Positions 16,768 through 25,972 of a DNA stretch of 64,000 bases are shown piece after piece. The stretch is from Cyclobacteriaceae bacterium (GTDB lineage Bacteria; Bacteroidota; Bacteroidia; Cytophagales; Cyclobacteriaceae): assembly GCA_016786495.1 (NCBI GenBank), contig JAEUUJ010000059.1:62001-126000 (forward strand). The letters run 5' to 3'. The stretch's first letter is position 1; each line of letters begins with the position of its first letter. The notes under the pieces are model-generated. The model had not been told where the DNA came from. It saw only the letters and a list, made by a program, of their open reading frames with translations, and searched no databases. The position numbers and the translations under genes are program-made.

Positions 16768-19013
16768 TGCTCCCGTAATAAATTTTGCATCAGTTTGCTG
16801 TCGAGCTCGTGCAGTGTTGAGCTATTTTTATCAGCCGTTGCGGGCCGCTTCGGTAGCGCCAGCCAATATGCTTTTTGCAGTGTTGCTAATTCGTCTGCGG
16901 TAACAGTATCCGATGATGTGACGTTTTTTAACGCGCTGAGTCCCTGAAGCAAAGCCGGGTTTTCAAGCGCTGCTTGTGCGAGTTCGCTTCCGGATTGCAA
17001 GAGCACGTTCTTTTCCTGCGTTGATAATTTTTTTCTTGAACTGCTCAGCAGATTTTCCACTACCTGAACCGCAGCCAACGTATTCGGGAACCAGGCGTTA
17101 ACTACGGCATTGTACCGCTGTGTGGTGGTGAATATTTCAGTTAAGTCGGCTGTGAGTCGTTTTTCTTCTTTGATCGGGGGTGGTTCGAAACCTGTTCGGT
17201 GTACGTAAATTCTGGAGTCGTTGCTGATCTCTTTCAATAGTTTTAATGCCGTGTATTGGTATGGTAACGATTTTTCAGGTTCGTAGAGGCGAAGGTACAA
17301 TTCGGCATCCCACATCTGCGCAAGCGCAGCTTTCAGTTTCATCTTCAACGACTGATAAAAGAATGTGGCCGATTCTTCGTTGTCGTGCTCGTGAACAAAT
17401 CCTTCCAACAGGTTCTCTTTTTTGCCCCCGTCCACATCGCGTTTAGTCGGGTCTTTTTCCTCTACCAGGTTATGTTCATTTTCGGTGTCGTGCTGATGTC
17501 CGAAGTCCTTCACCATGTCGGCCGCCTTCTTGCTCTCGTCATGTTCTTCGCCTTCTTCATCGGCATGTGTTTCCACCGGCCCGATTCCTGATTCTGCCTC
17601 TTCTCCTAAAAACTGACCGTAACGAAGTCGCAACACTTTCTGATCGTACCCAAGTTCATTGCTTCTTGAACCAAATTCTTTCCTGGTGATGGCTTTCCGT
17701 TCACGGATCAGCTTTTCAGTATCAATAATAATCTGACGCTGACTTCGGAAATACTCCGGCATCAGATCAACCCCGAGGCCACCATCGGCCGTCATGACAT
17801 CCTGTGCCGTATCCGGAATGGAGATAAAATATGTTTCCGTTCGTGTACGGTTAGCATCGGGGGTTTTATTGTCGATTGCTTCTACATAAAAATAGAGTTC
17901 ATCGCCCGGTTCCATCCCCAGTCTTTTCAGATCGAGAAGTTGATTTGCATTCAATTGCTTTCCGCGGATCGGACCGGCATTTGAGAACCTGATTTTTTCT
18001 TCGCGGAACTTGACCGACTCACCGCTTCCTTTACTCACGGTAGCGATAATGTAGGCATCAGTCAGTCCATAATCATCGGAAAGCGAGGACTTGGCTTCCA
18101 CACTCAGACTCGAGTTGTAGGCCACTTGCGTGAACTGATCCAGGTTGGAGAGTTTAATTACCGGTGGCTGGTCTTTCACAATGTCGATTTTATAATAGTC
18201 GGAGGCATGTACGGACTGATCTTTCCATACAAGCTGATAGAATCCGTTCCGGTTGAGTGTAGTTGCAAGTGTCCAGTTATTTGAAGCCCGTGCGTTGAAA
18301 CGAATCGTGTCTTTTGATGACGATACAAATGAAACGTTGGCAACAACATCCGAGAAATCAAGCGACCAGGTAACCCGACTGTTCTCCTGAACCGTGAGGT
18401 TGAGATCGGGAGCATTGTAAGCCGGTATTTGCGTGTAGGCCGGTGGCTGAACGGAGATCGTTGCCTGTTTCAGTTCAGCGGGAAGGTTTTGTGTGATGAC
18501 GGTTTGTTGTGACGCGCGGCTGTTGTTCACAGTGCCACCCGACACAGTGCTAATCGTTACGTTGTTCAGTACAACGGTTGTGGTGATCGCGATAGCTGCC
18601 AGTGCAACGGCACTGAATGCCAGAATGTGATTTGGGAAGCGGATTTCGTCTAAAGCTGACTCCAGTGTTGCTGTTGTTTGCTGTTGTTGCAACTGCGCAA
18701 GGGGATTGAGGGTTTGCTGATCGATCAGCAGGAGATCGGTGCTTGCTTTAAGTTGCGGATAGTGCTGATCCAGAAATTTAGCGACCGCGCTTTCGCGGAT
18801 TCGCTGCAAGCCGAGGTGAAAGGACCTGATGAGAAACACGGCAACCGCGATAATGGTAGGTGCTGCCAGTCGCATTACCGTGGGTGACTGTATCACATAG
18901 AGTGCGCTATAAACTCCAAGGCCGATGGCGATCGTCAGTATAAATGTCTCGAGCACCCGCAGGCGTACGTACCGCTGTTTTAATGCTGATAATATCGTGA
19001 CTCCGGGCCTCAT
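16764..19013 (-). CDS. DUF4175-like membrane protein with acidic/histidine-rich insert
   Basis: 749 residues. Two N-terminal membrane helices (about 20-62) and a third near 132-152 are followed by large extracytoplasmic beta-rich domains, then helical regions that match the DUF4175 family found beside MoxR genes. A low-complexity stretch at about 475-548 is loaded with Asp, Glu and His (ADEEGEEHDES, GHQHDTENEH, GFVHEHDNEE) and could bind divalent metals. It overlaps both neighbours by four bases, so expression is coupled to the MoxR operon. Its biochemical function is unknown. Confidence 0.72.
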   Translation of the reverse strand: MRPGVTILSALKQRYVRLRVLETFILTIAIGLGVYSALYVIQSPTVMRLAAPTIIAVAVFLIRSFHLGLQRIRESAVAKFLDQHYPQLKASTDLLLIDQQTLNPLAQLQQQQTTATLESALDEIRFPNHILAFSAVALAAIAITTTVVLNNVTISTVSGGTVNNSRASQQTVITQNLPAELKQATISVQPPAYTQIPAYNAPDLNLTVQENSRVTWSLDFSDVVANVSFVSSSKDTIRFNARASNNWTLATTLNRNGFYQLVWKDQSVHASDYYKIDIVKDQPPVIKLSNLDQFTQVAYNSSLSVEAKSSLSDDYGLTDAYIIATVSKGSGESVKFREEKIRFSNAGPIRGKQLNANQLLDLKRLGMEPGDELYFYVEAIDNKTPDANRTRTETYFISIPDTAQDVMTADGGLGVDLMPEYFRSQRQIIIDTEKLIRERKAITRKEFGSRSNELGYDQKVLRLRYGQFLGEEAESGIGPVETHADEEGEEHDESKKAADMVKDFGHQHDTENEHNLVEEKDPTKRDVDGGKKENLLEGFVHEHDNEESATFFYQSLKMKLKAALAQMWDAELYLRLYEPEKSLPYQYTALKLLKEISNDSRIYVHRTGFEPPPIKEEKRLTADLTEIFTTTQRYNAVVNAWFPNTLAAVQVVENLLSSSRKKLSTQEKNVLLQSGSELAQAALENPALLQGLSALKNVTSSDTVTADELATLQKAYWLALPKRPATADKNSSTLHELDSKLMQNLLREQ

Positions 19014-20122
19014 TGTTTTCGATAGAACGCAAGAATTCGCTCGGCAATGAACAAGAGCGCAGCAGCTAAAAGGAATAGTTCATTCAACGGTGTTCCGGCT
19101 TCAGCCGTTGTTAGCCTTCCGGAAGTAGTTGCGTTTGACCACGCCAGTTCATTCGGTATCGTGAGCCGTTCGGCCGCAATCAGCCGTGCGGGATACTGCT
19201 CACCAAACAGTACATTCATCAGTTGAATCGCGAGATGTTGCTCAATCGCGTTGTCCTCGGTTAGTCGTTTAGTTAGCAGCCAATGACTTTTACTTTCCTG
19301 TACCACAAGCTTCGAATGAGCATCTTCCTGAAAACGAATTTGCATGCCGGGATAGGAGACCGGTTTTTCTGAGAGTCGGATAAGCCAGTGGCTGGTGTCG
19401 GTTGGTGTAAAATTTTCAACCGGCATCTCCCGGATCGAAAGCTTGCCGGTAAAGGTAGTTTGTATCGCTGCGAGCGCAGCGAGCAGGATTTTCTTGTCGT
19501 GCGTGAACGACTGATCGTACACAACGATTACCTGTACCGGATTCAGCGTTGGAATTGCCGGAGTTTGTCCGTCGTTGTCAGCTTCTTCAGGCCAGGCGAT
19601 CCAGCGAACATTTTCCGGAAGTGCTGCGCGTTTTCCTTTGAAGTTTACTAAGGTGTTTCTCGCAAATACAATTGCCGAAACAGGTTCTTTTGCAAGTTGT
19701 TCACCCAATGTATAATAATCGGGATGTGCGGTTGTGTCCTGCGCAATTGACGGAAAGTCTTGCTCAAGTACTTTAGATTCGTATCCTTCCTGGTGAAGCG
19801 AATCCAGAACTGGTTTAAGTTTTTGATTTCTTTCAAGCTCGTTTTCGACAACGACCCACTTTGTTGTAAGCTGGGAAGAAAACGTTGGCCATAGCAGTCC
19901 GGCAAGGAACAGCGTAAGGCAAATTATTAGCAGACTTCGAACGGCCAGCAATGCAATCTCATTTAGTCGGATGCTGCTGAACTTGCTCGTGGATGTCTCG
20001 GTCAGAAAACGAATGCTTCCCACCCGGATAACGGGACCTTCTTTCCGGCTAAGCAAATGAATGGCAACCGGAATTGCTAAGCCCGAAAGTCCCCAAAGCC
20101 ATATGGGATTGATGAAACTCAT
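19010..20122 (-). CDS. BatA-type N-terminal membrane domain protein
   Basis: 370 residues. The N-terminus (about 1-80) is the BatA domain: a first helix in NPIWLWGLSGLAIPVAIHLL, a conserved loop with V-R-V-G-S-I-R-F-L, and a second helix in ALLAVRSLLIICLTLFLAGL. The central part is an extracytoplasmic von Willebrand-A-like or amidotransferase-like domain, and a final helix lies at about 345-365. Bat proteins were named for aerotolerance in Bacteroides and usually work with MoxR ATPases. The gene overlaps both neighbours by four bases. Confidence 0.85.
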   Translation of the reverse strand: MSFINPIWLWGLSGLAIPVAIHLLSRKEGPVIRVGSIRFLTETSTSKFSSIRLNEIALLAVRSLLIICLTLFLAGLLWPTFSSQLTTKWVVVENELERNQKLKPVLDSLHQEGYESKVLEQDFPSIAQDTTAHPDYYTLGEQLAKEPVSAIVFARNTLVNFKGKRAALPENVRWIAWPEEADNDGQTPAIPTLNPVQVIVVYDQSFTHDKKILLAALAAIQTTFTGKLSIREMPVENFTPTDTSHWLIRLSEKPVSYPGMQIRFQEDAHSKLVVQESKSHWLLTKRLTEDNAIEQHLAIQLMNVLFGEQYPARLIAAERLTIPNELAWSNATTSGRLTTAEAGTPLNELFLLAAALLFIAERILAFYRKQ

Positions 20123-21009
20123 CGCAGCAGCTGTTTGCGGGCCTTCAGAAAATCACGGAGTGTGTTTTCGACCGGGCTGTCAAGTGTCACCAGCGTGTAA
20201 CTGATACCTTTCTCCAGTAAGGTGTTCCGAACCTGGCTGATCCATTCGTCTACGTGTTGTTTGTAAGCCTTCTGTTTTACGGCTGTGTCAACTTTTACGC
20301 GCGCTCCGGTTTCCAGATCTTCAAACGTAAATGCACCCGCATACGACAAATCATGTTCATCTTTACCCATCAGATGAAAAACAATCACTTCGTTTCGGGA
20401 AGTTTTTAGTCTGGAGATGAACGACAGTAAGTCATCATCCTGATCGTACAGGTCAGTAATAAAAACGATCATTTCCTTTCCGGTATGATCAATCAGCGAT
20501 TCTGTTTTTTGTCCCCAGCGGCCTTCACTTTTCAGTTGAACCAGCGCGTTTACAAACCGCATAAATTGCTGCGCTTCGAAACGGGCCAATACAATTTCGG
20601 GATGTTTATCGTTGATGCCGTAAAGACCTACTGCGTCCGACTGTTTCCGGGCGAGATATGCGAGCGCAGCCGTCATCACTTTTGCATAGTGCAGTTTACT
20701 TATTCCGTTTTCGGAATAACTCATCGAATGACTGGCGTCCACCACAAACTTAATCGTGATGTTGGTTTCTATTTCCGAGAGCTTTACAAAGTAACGTTCG
20801 CTTCGGGCATACATTTTCCAGTCGAGCAAACGAAGGTCATCGCCCGGCTCATAGCTGCGGTACTGACTAAATTCCTGACCGATCCCGATTGACTGACTGC
20901 GGTTGCTTCCGCTGATAAACCCTTCTGCAATGATGCGCGCGATCAGTTCAAGACCATTTACGGTGTTGATAATCTCAGGTTTGAACAGATCTTTTAGTTG
21001 CGGATTCAA
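20119..21009 (-). CDS. DUF58 domain protein (von Willebrand A-like), TTG start
   Basis: 296 residues. The DUF58 signature YRSYEPGDDLRLLDWKMYAR lies at about 49-68 and is followed by a VWA-like fold with a MIDAS-type DASHSMS motif near 91-97. DUF58 proteins are the usual partners of MoxR ATPases and are thought to hold metal ions or clients during assembly. The start is TTG at 21009: its bases form a TTGA overlap with the stop codon of moxR, and no Met occurs before the signature. Overlap with the BatA gene downstream is also four bases. Confidence 0.88.
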   Translation of the reverse strand: MNPQLKDLFKPEIINTVNGLELIARIIAEGFISGSNRSQSIGIGQEFSQYRSYEPGDDLRLLDWKMYARSERYFVKLSEIETNITIKFVVDASHSMSYSENGISKLHYAKVMTAALAYLARKQSDAVGLYGINDKHPEIVLARFEAQQFMRFVNALVQLKSEGRWGQKTESLIDHTGKEMIVFITDLYDQDDDLLSFISRLKTSRNEVIVFHLMGKDEHDLSYAGAFTFEDLETGARVKVDTAVKQKAYKQHVDEWISQVRNTLLEKGISYTLVTLDSPVENTLRDFLKARKQLLR

Positions 21010-22019
21010 GGATGTTTCCGGGTTGATGCGGTGATGGTTTCCAGCAGGTGTGTTACTACATTGGGTGCCTTGATGCCTTCTGCTTCTGCCCGGAAGTTGG
21101 TTAAGATGCGATGGCGGAGTACCGGCATGGCCACGGCTTTGATGTCGTCAAGAGTAACGGAGAAATTGCCCTTCATAAACGCCCGCGCTTTGGCAGTAAG
21201 AATCATGGCCTGACCTGCGCGTGGACCTGATCCCCAGCTTACCCAATCTTTTACATACTTCACATCCGTTTGTTCCGGACGGGTTGCGCGAACCAGCCGG
21301 CTTACGTAGTCGATAAGGTCTTCGTTGATGTGTACGTCACGTACCAGTTTTTGTGCTTTCAACAATTGTTGACCGTCAATTACTTTATTGATCTTTTCTT
21401 TTTTGCTGCCTGTAGTGCTCGACAAGATCTGCCGTTCATGCTCCGCGGTCGGATAGCTGATTTTAATGTACAACAGGAAGCGATCAAGCTGAGCTTCCGG
21501 CAGCGGAAAGGTTCCGGCTTGTTCGATCGGATTTTGCGTGGCGAGAATGAAGAAGGGTCGTTCGAGTATGTGCGTAACGCCACCATACGTGACTTCAAAC
21601 TCCTGCATGGCTTCAAGTAAAGCCGACTGCGTTTTTGGTGAAGTTCGGTTGATTTCATCCGCAAGAATGATATTCGAAAAGATCGGTCCGCGATTGAATT
21701 TGAAAAATCGCTTTCCGGTGGAGTGGTCTTCTTCCAGAATTTCGGTACCGATGATATCCGAAGGCATCAGATCAGGGGTAAACTGTATGCGTCTGAATTT
21801 TAAGTCCACTGCTTCTGCCAGCGTGCGAATCATGAGCGTCTTGGCCAGTCCGGGAACGCCTTCCAGCAGGCCGTGGCCTCCGGCCAGAAACGTAATCAGC
21901 AACTGCTCGATGGCTTCATCTTGCCCCACAATCACCTTGCTGATTTCCTGTTTAAGATCTTTCAGTTGGCCGACAAGCTGCTGCACGGATTGTTCTGTCT
22001 TTTGTAAGTCTGTGTTCAT
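21006..22019 (-). CDS. moxR: MoxR family AAA+ ATPase
   Basis: 337 residues, cytoplasmic. The AAA+ core shows Walker A GVPGLAKT, Walker B ILADEINR, sensor 1 ATQNP and the family PEAQLDRFLLYI segment, with the C-terminal helical lid domain after about 240. MoxR proteins act as chaperones that insert cofactors or remodel VWA-domain partners, here most likely the DUF58 and BatA-type proteins encoded next. It follows the DUF4159 gene after eight bases and overlaps the DUF58 gene by four. Confidence 0.95.
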   Translation of the reverse strand: MNTDLQKTEQSVQQLVGQLKDLKQEISKVIVGQDEAIEQLLITFLAGGHGLLEGVPGLAKTLMIRTLAEAVDLKFRRIQFTPDLMPSDIIGTEILEEDHSTGKRFFKFNRGPIFSNIILADEINRTSPKTQSALLEAMQEFEVTYGGVTHILERPFFILATQNPIEQAGTFPLPEAQLDRFLLYIKISYPTAEHERQILSSTTGSKKEKINKVIDGQQLLKAQKLVRDVHINEDLIDYVSRLVRATRPEQTDVKYVKDWVSWGSGPRAGQAMILTAKARAFMKGNFSVTLDDIKAVAMPVLRHRILTNFRAEAEGIKAPNVVTHLLETITASTRKHP

Positions 22020-22027
22020 AAGCCTCG

Positions 22028-22654
22028 TTATGCGGTCAGTGCGTACATGATGATGTTTACACTGAACCGCGTATTATCAATTCGGTAAAATCGTTTATTT
22101 CTGAAATCGTAATCCCATTCGCAACCGTAGTCTTTGTTGCTGTACAACACGGCAATCTTGCCGTTCACCTCTATCGCTTTCAGGTAGTCGTGAATCAGGT
22201 CATCGCCCCAGCCGTTCAATTCCTGTGAAGTAGCCGGTGGTCCATCGAACTTGAAAAAGGTCGAATAGATCGGATGATTTTTTGGAATTTTCTTTAACGC
22301 GCCTGCGCCAAAGCAGCGTTCCATCTGCGACTCAAACGACTTGGCAAATAACCCGTCAATGTCGTGGTTGCAATCGTCTACAAATACAAACCCACCGTTG
22401 TTGACATACTTCTCGAAGTTGCTGCGTTCCTGCGCGGTGAACTCAACCAGTTTATGACCGCTGAGATAACAGAACGGGCAATTGAAAATCGCATCGGAAC
22501 TGAGTGACACAATGTTCTCCTGTGTGTCGACCGGCAGGGTTGTATATTCTACCAGCGAGTTAAGAACGTTGGAAGGCATCCGCTGATCAACATCCCAGTC
22601 ACCCGACTCGTACTGCAGGCGGGTGAAGAAAAATTTGTTTTGGCGGGCGTCCAT
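22028..22654 (-). CDS. DUF4159 domain protein, first gene of the MoxR operon
   Basis: 208 residues, no signal peptide. The fold is amidotransferase-like, with the N-terminal FFFTRLQYESGDWDVDQRMP motif, FNCPFCYLSGHKLVEFTA and GGFVFVDDCNHDIDG typical of DUF4159. It lacks an obvious catalytic Cys-His-Glu triad, so it may be a binding module. It lies at the 5' end of a six-gene unit running to 15016. An intrinsic terminator at 22754-22786 separates the unit from the TldD/TldE genes, so its own promoter should lie within 22655-22750, where I did not find a clear consensus. Confidence 0.82.
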   Translation of the reverse strand: MDARQNKFFFTRLQYESGDWDVDQRMPSNVLNSLVEYTTLPVDTQENIVSLSSDAIFNCPFCYLSGHKLVEFTAQERSNFEKYVNNGGFVFVDDCNHDIDGLFAKSFESQMERCFGAGALKKIPKNHPIYSTFFKFDGPPATSQELNGWGDDLIHDYLKAIEVNGKIAVLYSNKDYGCEWDYDFRNKRFYRIDNTRFSVNIIMYALTA

Positions 22655-22749
22655 AAATCCGATGACAAGTTGAAGGTTTTGGTTTTCCTCAACCAGTAAA
22701 TTTATACAGGCGGATTTGATTAAAACAGAAAAACAACCTCTTGTGTAGA

Positions 22750-22790
22750 ATAAAAATCCCCTCGCCCGGGCAGGGTAAGGGGATTTATTT
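22750..22790 (-). terminator. Intrinsic terminator after the first tldE
   Basis: AAATCCCCT (22754-22762) pairs with AGGGGATTT (22778-22786). On the minus strand the stem is followed by TTATTC after a short U-rich segment. It separates the TldD/TldE pair from the MoxR operon in the same direction. Confidence 0.7.
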
Positions 22791-22809
22791 TCAAACGTTG
22801 TATTCGTGA

Positions 22810-24144
22810 CTAAACAGCGTCCGACAAGCTGGTGAAGGTAAAGTCGCGGATTTTCATGGGTGGCAACAGGTAGTTGGCGTTCGATTCCACGCTTACCGTC
22901 CGTTCAACTTTTCCGAGTTCCTCCAGGTTATTCAGCATGATTACCGGACTTTCATTGAAACGGAAGTTCTTAATCGGATACTGAATTTTTCCGTTCTCAA
23001 TGTAAAACGTACCATCGCGTGTTAAACCGGTGAGCAACAACGACTGCGGATCGACATCGCGGATGTACCACAGACGCGTTACCAGCACACCTTTTTTCGT
23101 GCCTTTAATCAATTCGTCTAACGACTTCGTTCCGCCTTCCATGATTATCCCGTCAGGGAACGGAATGGCTTTAACACCTTTTTTCTCAGCCCAGTATCGT
23201 GAATAGGTGAGGTTCTTCACAACACCTTTTTCAATCCAGGATGTTTTCTCTTGCGGCCGGCCATCACCGCTCCACGAACTTGTTGGAAGATCCGGATGCC
23301 ATGGGTCAGAATAAATGTTAACACGTTCGTCAACCATTTTTTCACCGAGCCGCGTGGCGCCACCGGGTTTGCTCAAAAAACTTCTGCCTTCGTCTGCCGT
23401 GCGGGCATCAAGTCCGAAAATAATCCGTTCGAGTAAAACCGCTGCTGCGGCAGGTTCGAGAATTACGGTGTACTTGCCGGGCTCGATTGCTTTGGCAGTA
23501 ACCGATGAAACCGCTTTTTGTGTCGCAATCTGCGTGGCAGTTTTGGTATCGAGCTTCGTGATGTCGTTGTATCCGCGTGTTGCATAGCCCGATCCCTTTC
23601 CGTCTTCCGTGCGAACGGTTACCGAAAAGTTTGTTCCGGTGGCGGTGTTGTACGCGAATAAACCCTTCGAGTTCATCATCGCGGAGTAGCCAATGCTGTC
23701 CTCCAGGTAACCTGCCGCCACAGCCTTACCGTCTTTGGCAACCTGCAAGCTTTGTGCAACTAAGTCGGCACGTTGCTTCGGTGTGATGGATGCGGTAGTC
23801 TGCACAAAGGTTTTTGATTCCTGATAGGTTTGTGGTCCGAGAAACGAAACGAACTCGGGATTCTCCGGTGCCAGTTGTGCAAGCTCTTCCGAACGCCTTA
23901 CCACCTTTTCAAGGGATGCGTCATCGAATTCGTTGATCGTGGCCGTGCCTACTTTCTTCCCGTAAGCGGATGAGATAGCCAGGCCGTTCTGACTGATCAC
24001 ACCACTGGTTGAAACAGAATTGCGGGCATACCGGATGTTCGCGCTGTCGCCACCCCCAATGTTGACCTCGCACTCATCGGCTTTCGAGTAGCTGATTACT
24101 TTTTTCAGTAAAGCGTATGCTTCATCTTTTGTTAGTATGGGCAT
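22810..24144 (-). CDS. pmbA: TldE/PmbA-type protein (cluster 1)
   Basis: 444 residues, no signal peptide. It aligns in pattern with the U62 family (INEFDDASLEKVVRRSEELA, ARTADEGRSFLSKPGG) and ends in FTFTSLSDAV, but lacks the HExxxH zinc site, which marks it as the TldE (PmbA) subunit. In E. coli TldE forms a heterodimeric protease with TldD that degrades unfolded peptides and matures modified peptides. It starts three bases after the TldD gene ends, so the two are co-expressed. Its partner carries a Tat-type leader, while this subunit has none. Confidence 0.9.
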   Translation of the reverse strand: MPILTKDEAYALLKKVISYSKADECEVNIGGGDSANIRYARNSVSTSGVISQNGLAISSAYGKKVGTATINEFDDASLEKVVRRSEELAQLAPENPEFVSFLGPQTYQESKTFVQTTASITPKQRADLVAQSLQVAKDGKAVAAGYLEDSIGYSAMMNSKGLFAYNTATGTNFSVTVRTEDGKGSGYATRGYNDITKLDTKTATQIATQKAVSSVTAKAIEPGKYTVILEPAAAAVLLERIIFGLDARTADEGRSFLSKPGGATRLGEKMVDERVNIYSDPWHPDLPTSSWSGDGRPQEKTSWIEKGVVKNLTYSRYWAEKKGVKAIPFPDGIIMEGGTKSLDELIKGTKKGVLVTRLWYIRDVDPQSLLLTGLTRDGTFYIENGKIQYPIKNFRFNESPVIMLNNLEELGKVERTVSVESNANYLLPPMKIRDFTFTSLSDAV

Positions 24145-24147
24145 AGA

Positions 24148-25782
24148 TCAAATATTTCGGGCTGTGTTAATGACATTAATTCCTTTAAACAATGCGGTTG
24201 ACGAACCGTGCGAAACCGCGCTCGACTGCGAAGGCTGACCTTTTCCGTCAAAGAATGATCCGCCCAGGCGATAGTCGCTTTCATCGGCAATACCGGAACA
24301 TGCATTCCAGAAATCCTGGCTGTTCGCCTGGTATGCCACATCGCGAACCATGTTCGTGATTTTACCTTCCTTAATTTCATAGTAAAGCTGTCCGCCAAAC
24401 TGGAAGTTATAGCGCTGCTGGTCGATCGAGAATGAACCATCGCCAATGATGTAAATTCCTTTCTCTACGTTTTTAATCAGGTCGTCAATGCTCTTCTTTT
24501 CTTTCGAAGGCTGAAGCGACACATTTGGCATGCGCTGGAATTGTACGCTGCTCCAGTTGTCGGCATAGCAGCAACCCTGCGAAGCCGGTAAGTTAAGAAT
24601 GTGTGCCTGGTCGCGGATGGTTTGATAGTTTACGAGGATACCGTCTTTGATGATGTCCCACTTGCCGCACTGCACACCTTCATCGTCATAGCCAACGGCT
24701 CCGAGCGATCCTTTCTGCACTTTATCACCAACAATGTTTACCAGCTTGCTGCCGAAGTTGAACTTGCCCGACTGCCACTTATCCAGCGTGAGGAAACTCG
24801 TTCCTGCAAAGTTTGCTTCATAACCGAGTACACGGTCGAGTTCGGTCGGGTGACCAACCGATTCGTGAATCGTGAGCCATAAGTGTGAAGGGTCGAGTAC
24901 CAGATCATACTTGCCCGGCTCGATGGATTTTGCTTTTAATTTTTCACCTGCCTGTGCTCCGGCTGCTTTCGCATCTTCAACCATGTCGTAACGCCCTTTG
25001 TATAACGTGGTGATGCCATTGATTTTATCCTGCGGCCGGGCATTCAGGTATTCATAGCCCATGCCCATGGGGGCGCTGAGCGCATTCCGCGTTTCAAACT
25101 TGCCAGACGCTGCATCGATTTTCGTTACGAAGAATGTGGGCCAGATACGGTGAACGTCCTGATCAATATACGAACCATCGGTAGACGCAAAATATTTCTG
25201 CTCATTTACGAGAAACAGGATGGAGGTAATGTAATCGGCACCCGCTTTCATCGCTTCGCTGTTTACATTCATCAGCAGGTCAACCTTTTCCTTGATCGGA
25301 ACTTCGAATGAATTCTTTTCAATGGGTGCTTTCCAGCTTACTTCACCGTAACCTTTCTGTGGTGCCAGACGAACGGGTTCTGAAAGCAGCCGTGAATTTT
25401 CTTTCGCAGTGGCAACTGCCAGTTCGGCTGCCCGTGCGATGCTGTCTTTGTCGAGCTTGTCAGTTGCGGCAAAACCCCACGCGCCATTGGCGACCACGCG
25501 GATTCCCATGCCGTACGATTCAGTATTAACAATGTTCTGGACTTTGTCTTCACGCGTTACCACAAACTGGTTCAGGTACCGGCCAATGCGTACGTCTGTG
25601 TAAGAAGCTCCTTTGCTTCGGGCTGCGTTTAATGCAACGTCAGCCATTTGCTTTTTAAGAGCAGGATCAATGCGTTCCAATGCCCGCTCCGGGCTGATTG
25701 GATTGCCAAAAACAGGAATGCCGGGCATCAGCGTAGCAGCCGTGCTCAATCCTGTGAGGTAAATGAAGTCTCTGCGTTTCAA
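24148..25782 (-). CDS. tldD: TldD-type metalloprotease with Tat signal (cluster 1), TTG start
   Basis: 544 residues. The N-terminus MKRRDFIYLTG followed by a hydrophobic stretch is a twin-arginine leader, so the protein should be exported folded. E. coli TldD has no such leader. The zinc protease motif H306-E307-SVG-H311 is intact in HESVGHPTELDRVLGYEAN, and a downstream QGCCYADNW segment carries cysteines near the expected third ligand region. The start is TTG at 25782, since the codon must precede the KRRDF motif and no ATG fits. It lies at the 5' end of a two-gene unit with tldE. Confidence 0.92.
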   Translation of the reverse strand: MKRRDFIYLTGLSTAATLMPGIPVFGNPISPERALERIDPALKKQMADVALNAARSKGASYTDVRIGRYLNQFVVTREDKVQNIVNTESYGMGIRVVANGAWGFAATDKLDKDSIARAAELAVATAKENSRLLSEPVRLAPQKGYGEVSWKAPIEKNSFEVPIKEKVDLLMNVNSEAMKAGADYITSILFLVNEQKYFASTDGSYIDQDVHRIWPTFFVTKIDAASGKFETRNALSAPMGMGYEYLNARPQDKINGITTLYKGRYDMVEDAKAAGAQAGEKLKAKSIEPGKYDLVLDPSHLWLTIHESVGHPTELDRVLGYEANFAGTSFLTLDKWQSGKFNFGSKLVNIVGDKVQKGSLGAVGYDDEGVQCGKWDIIKDGILVNYQTIRDQAHILNLPASQGCCYADNWSSVQFQRMPNVSLQPSKEKKSIDDLIKNVEKGIYIIGDGSFSIDQQRYNFQFGGQLYYEIKEGKITNMVRDVAYQANSQDFWNACSGIADESDYRLGGSFFDGKGQPSQSSAVSHGSSTALFKGINVINTARNI

Positions 25783-25972
25783 ATGGAAAGTAGGTTAAAA
25801 TTCGTGAAAATAGAGTACGAATATTACCCCAATACTTCGAATCTGCCAATCGACTGTTCGGAATCGAACTGATGAATTTCATTTTTTTTATGACCGGCGG
25901 AAACACTGACTTTGATCAGGAGGGATGATCATTTAAGCGGTTAATTTTCGTCAACAAAGTTGACCGGCCGCC

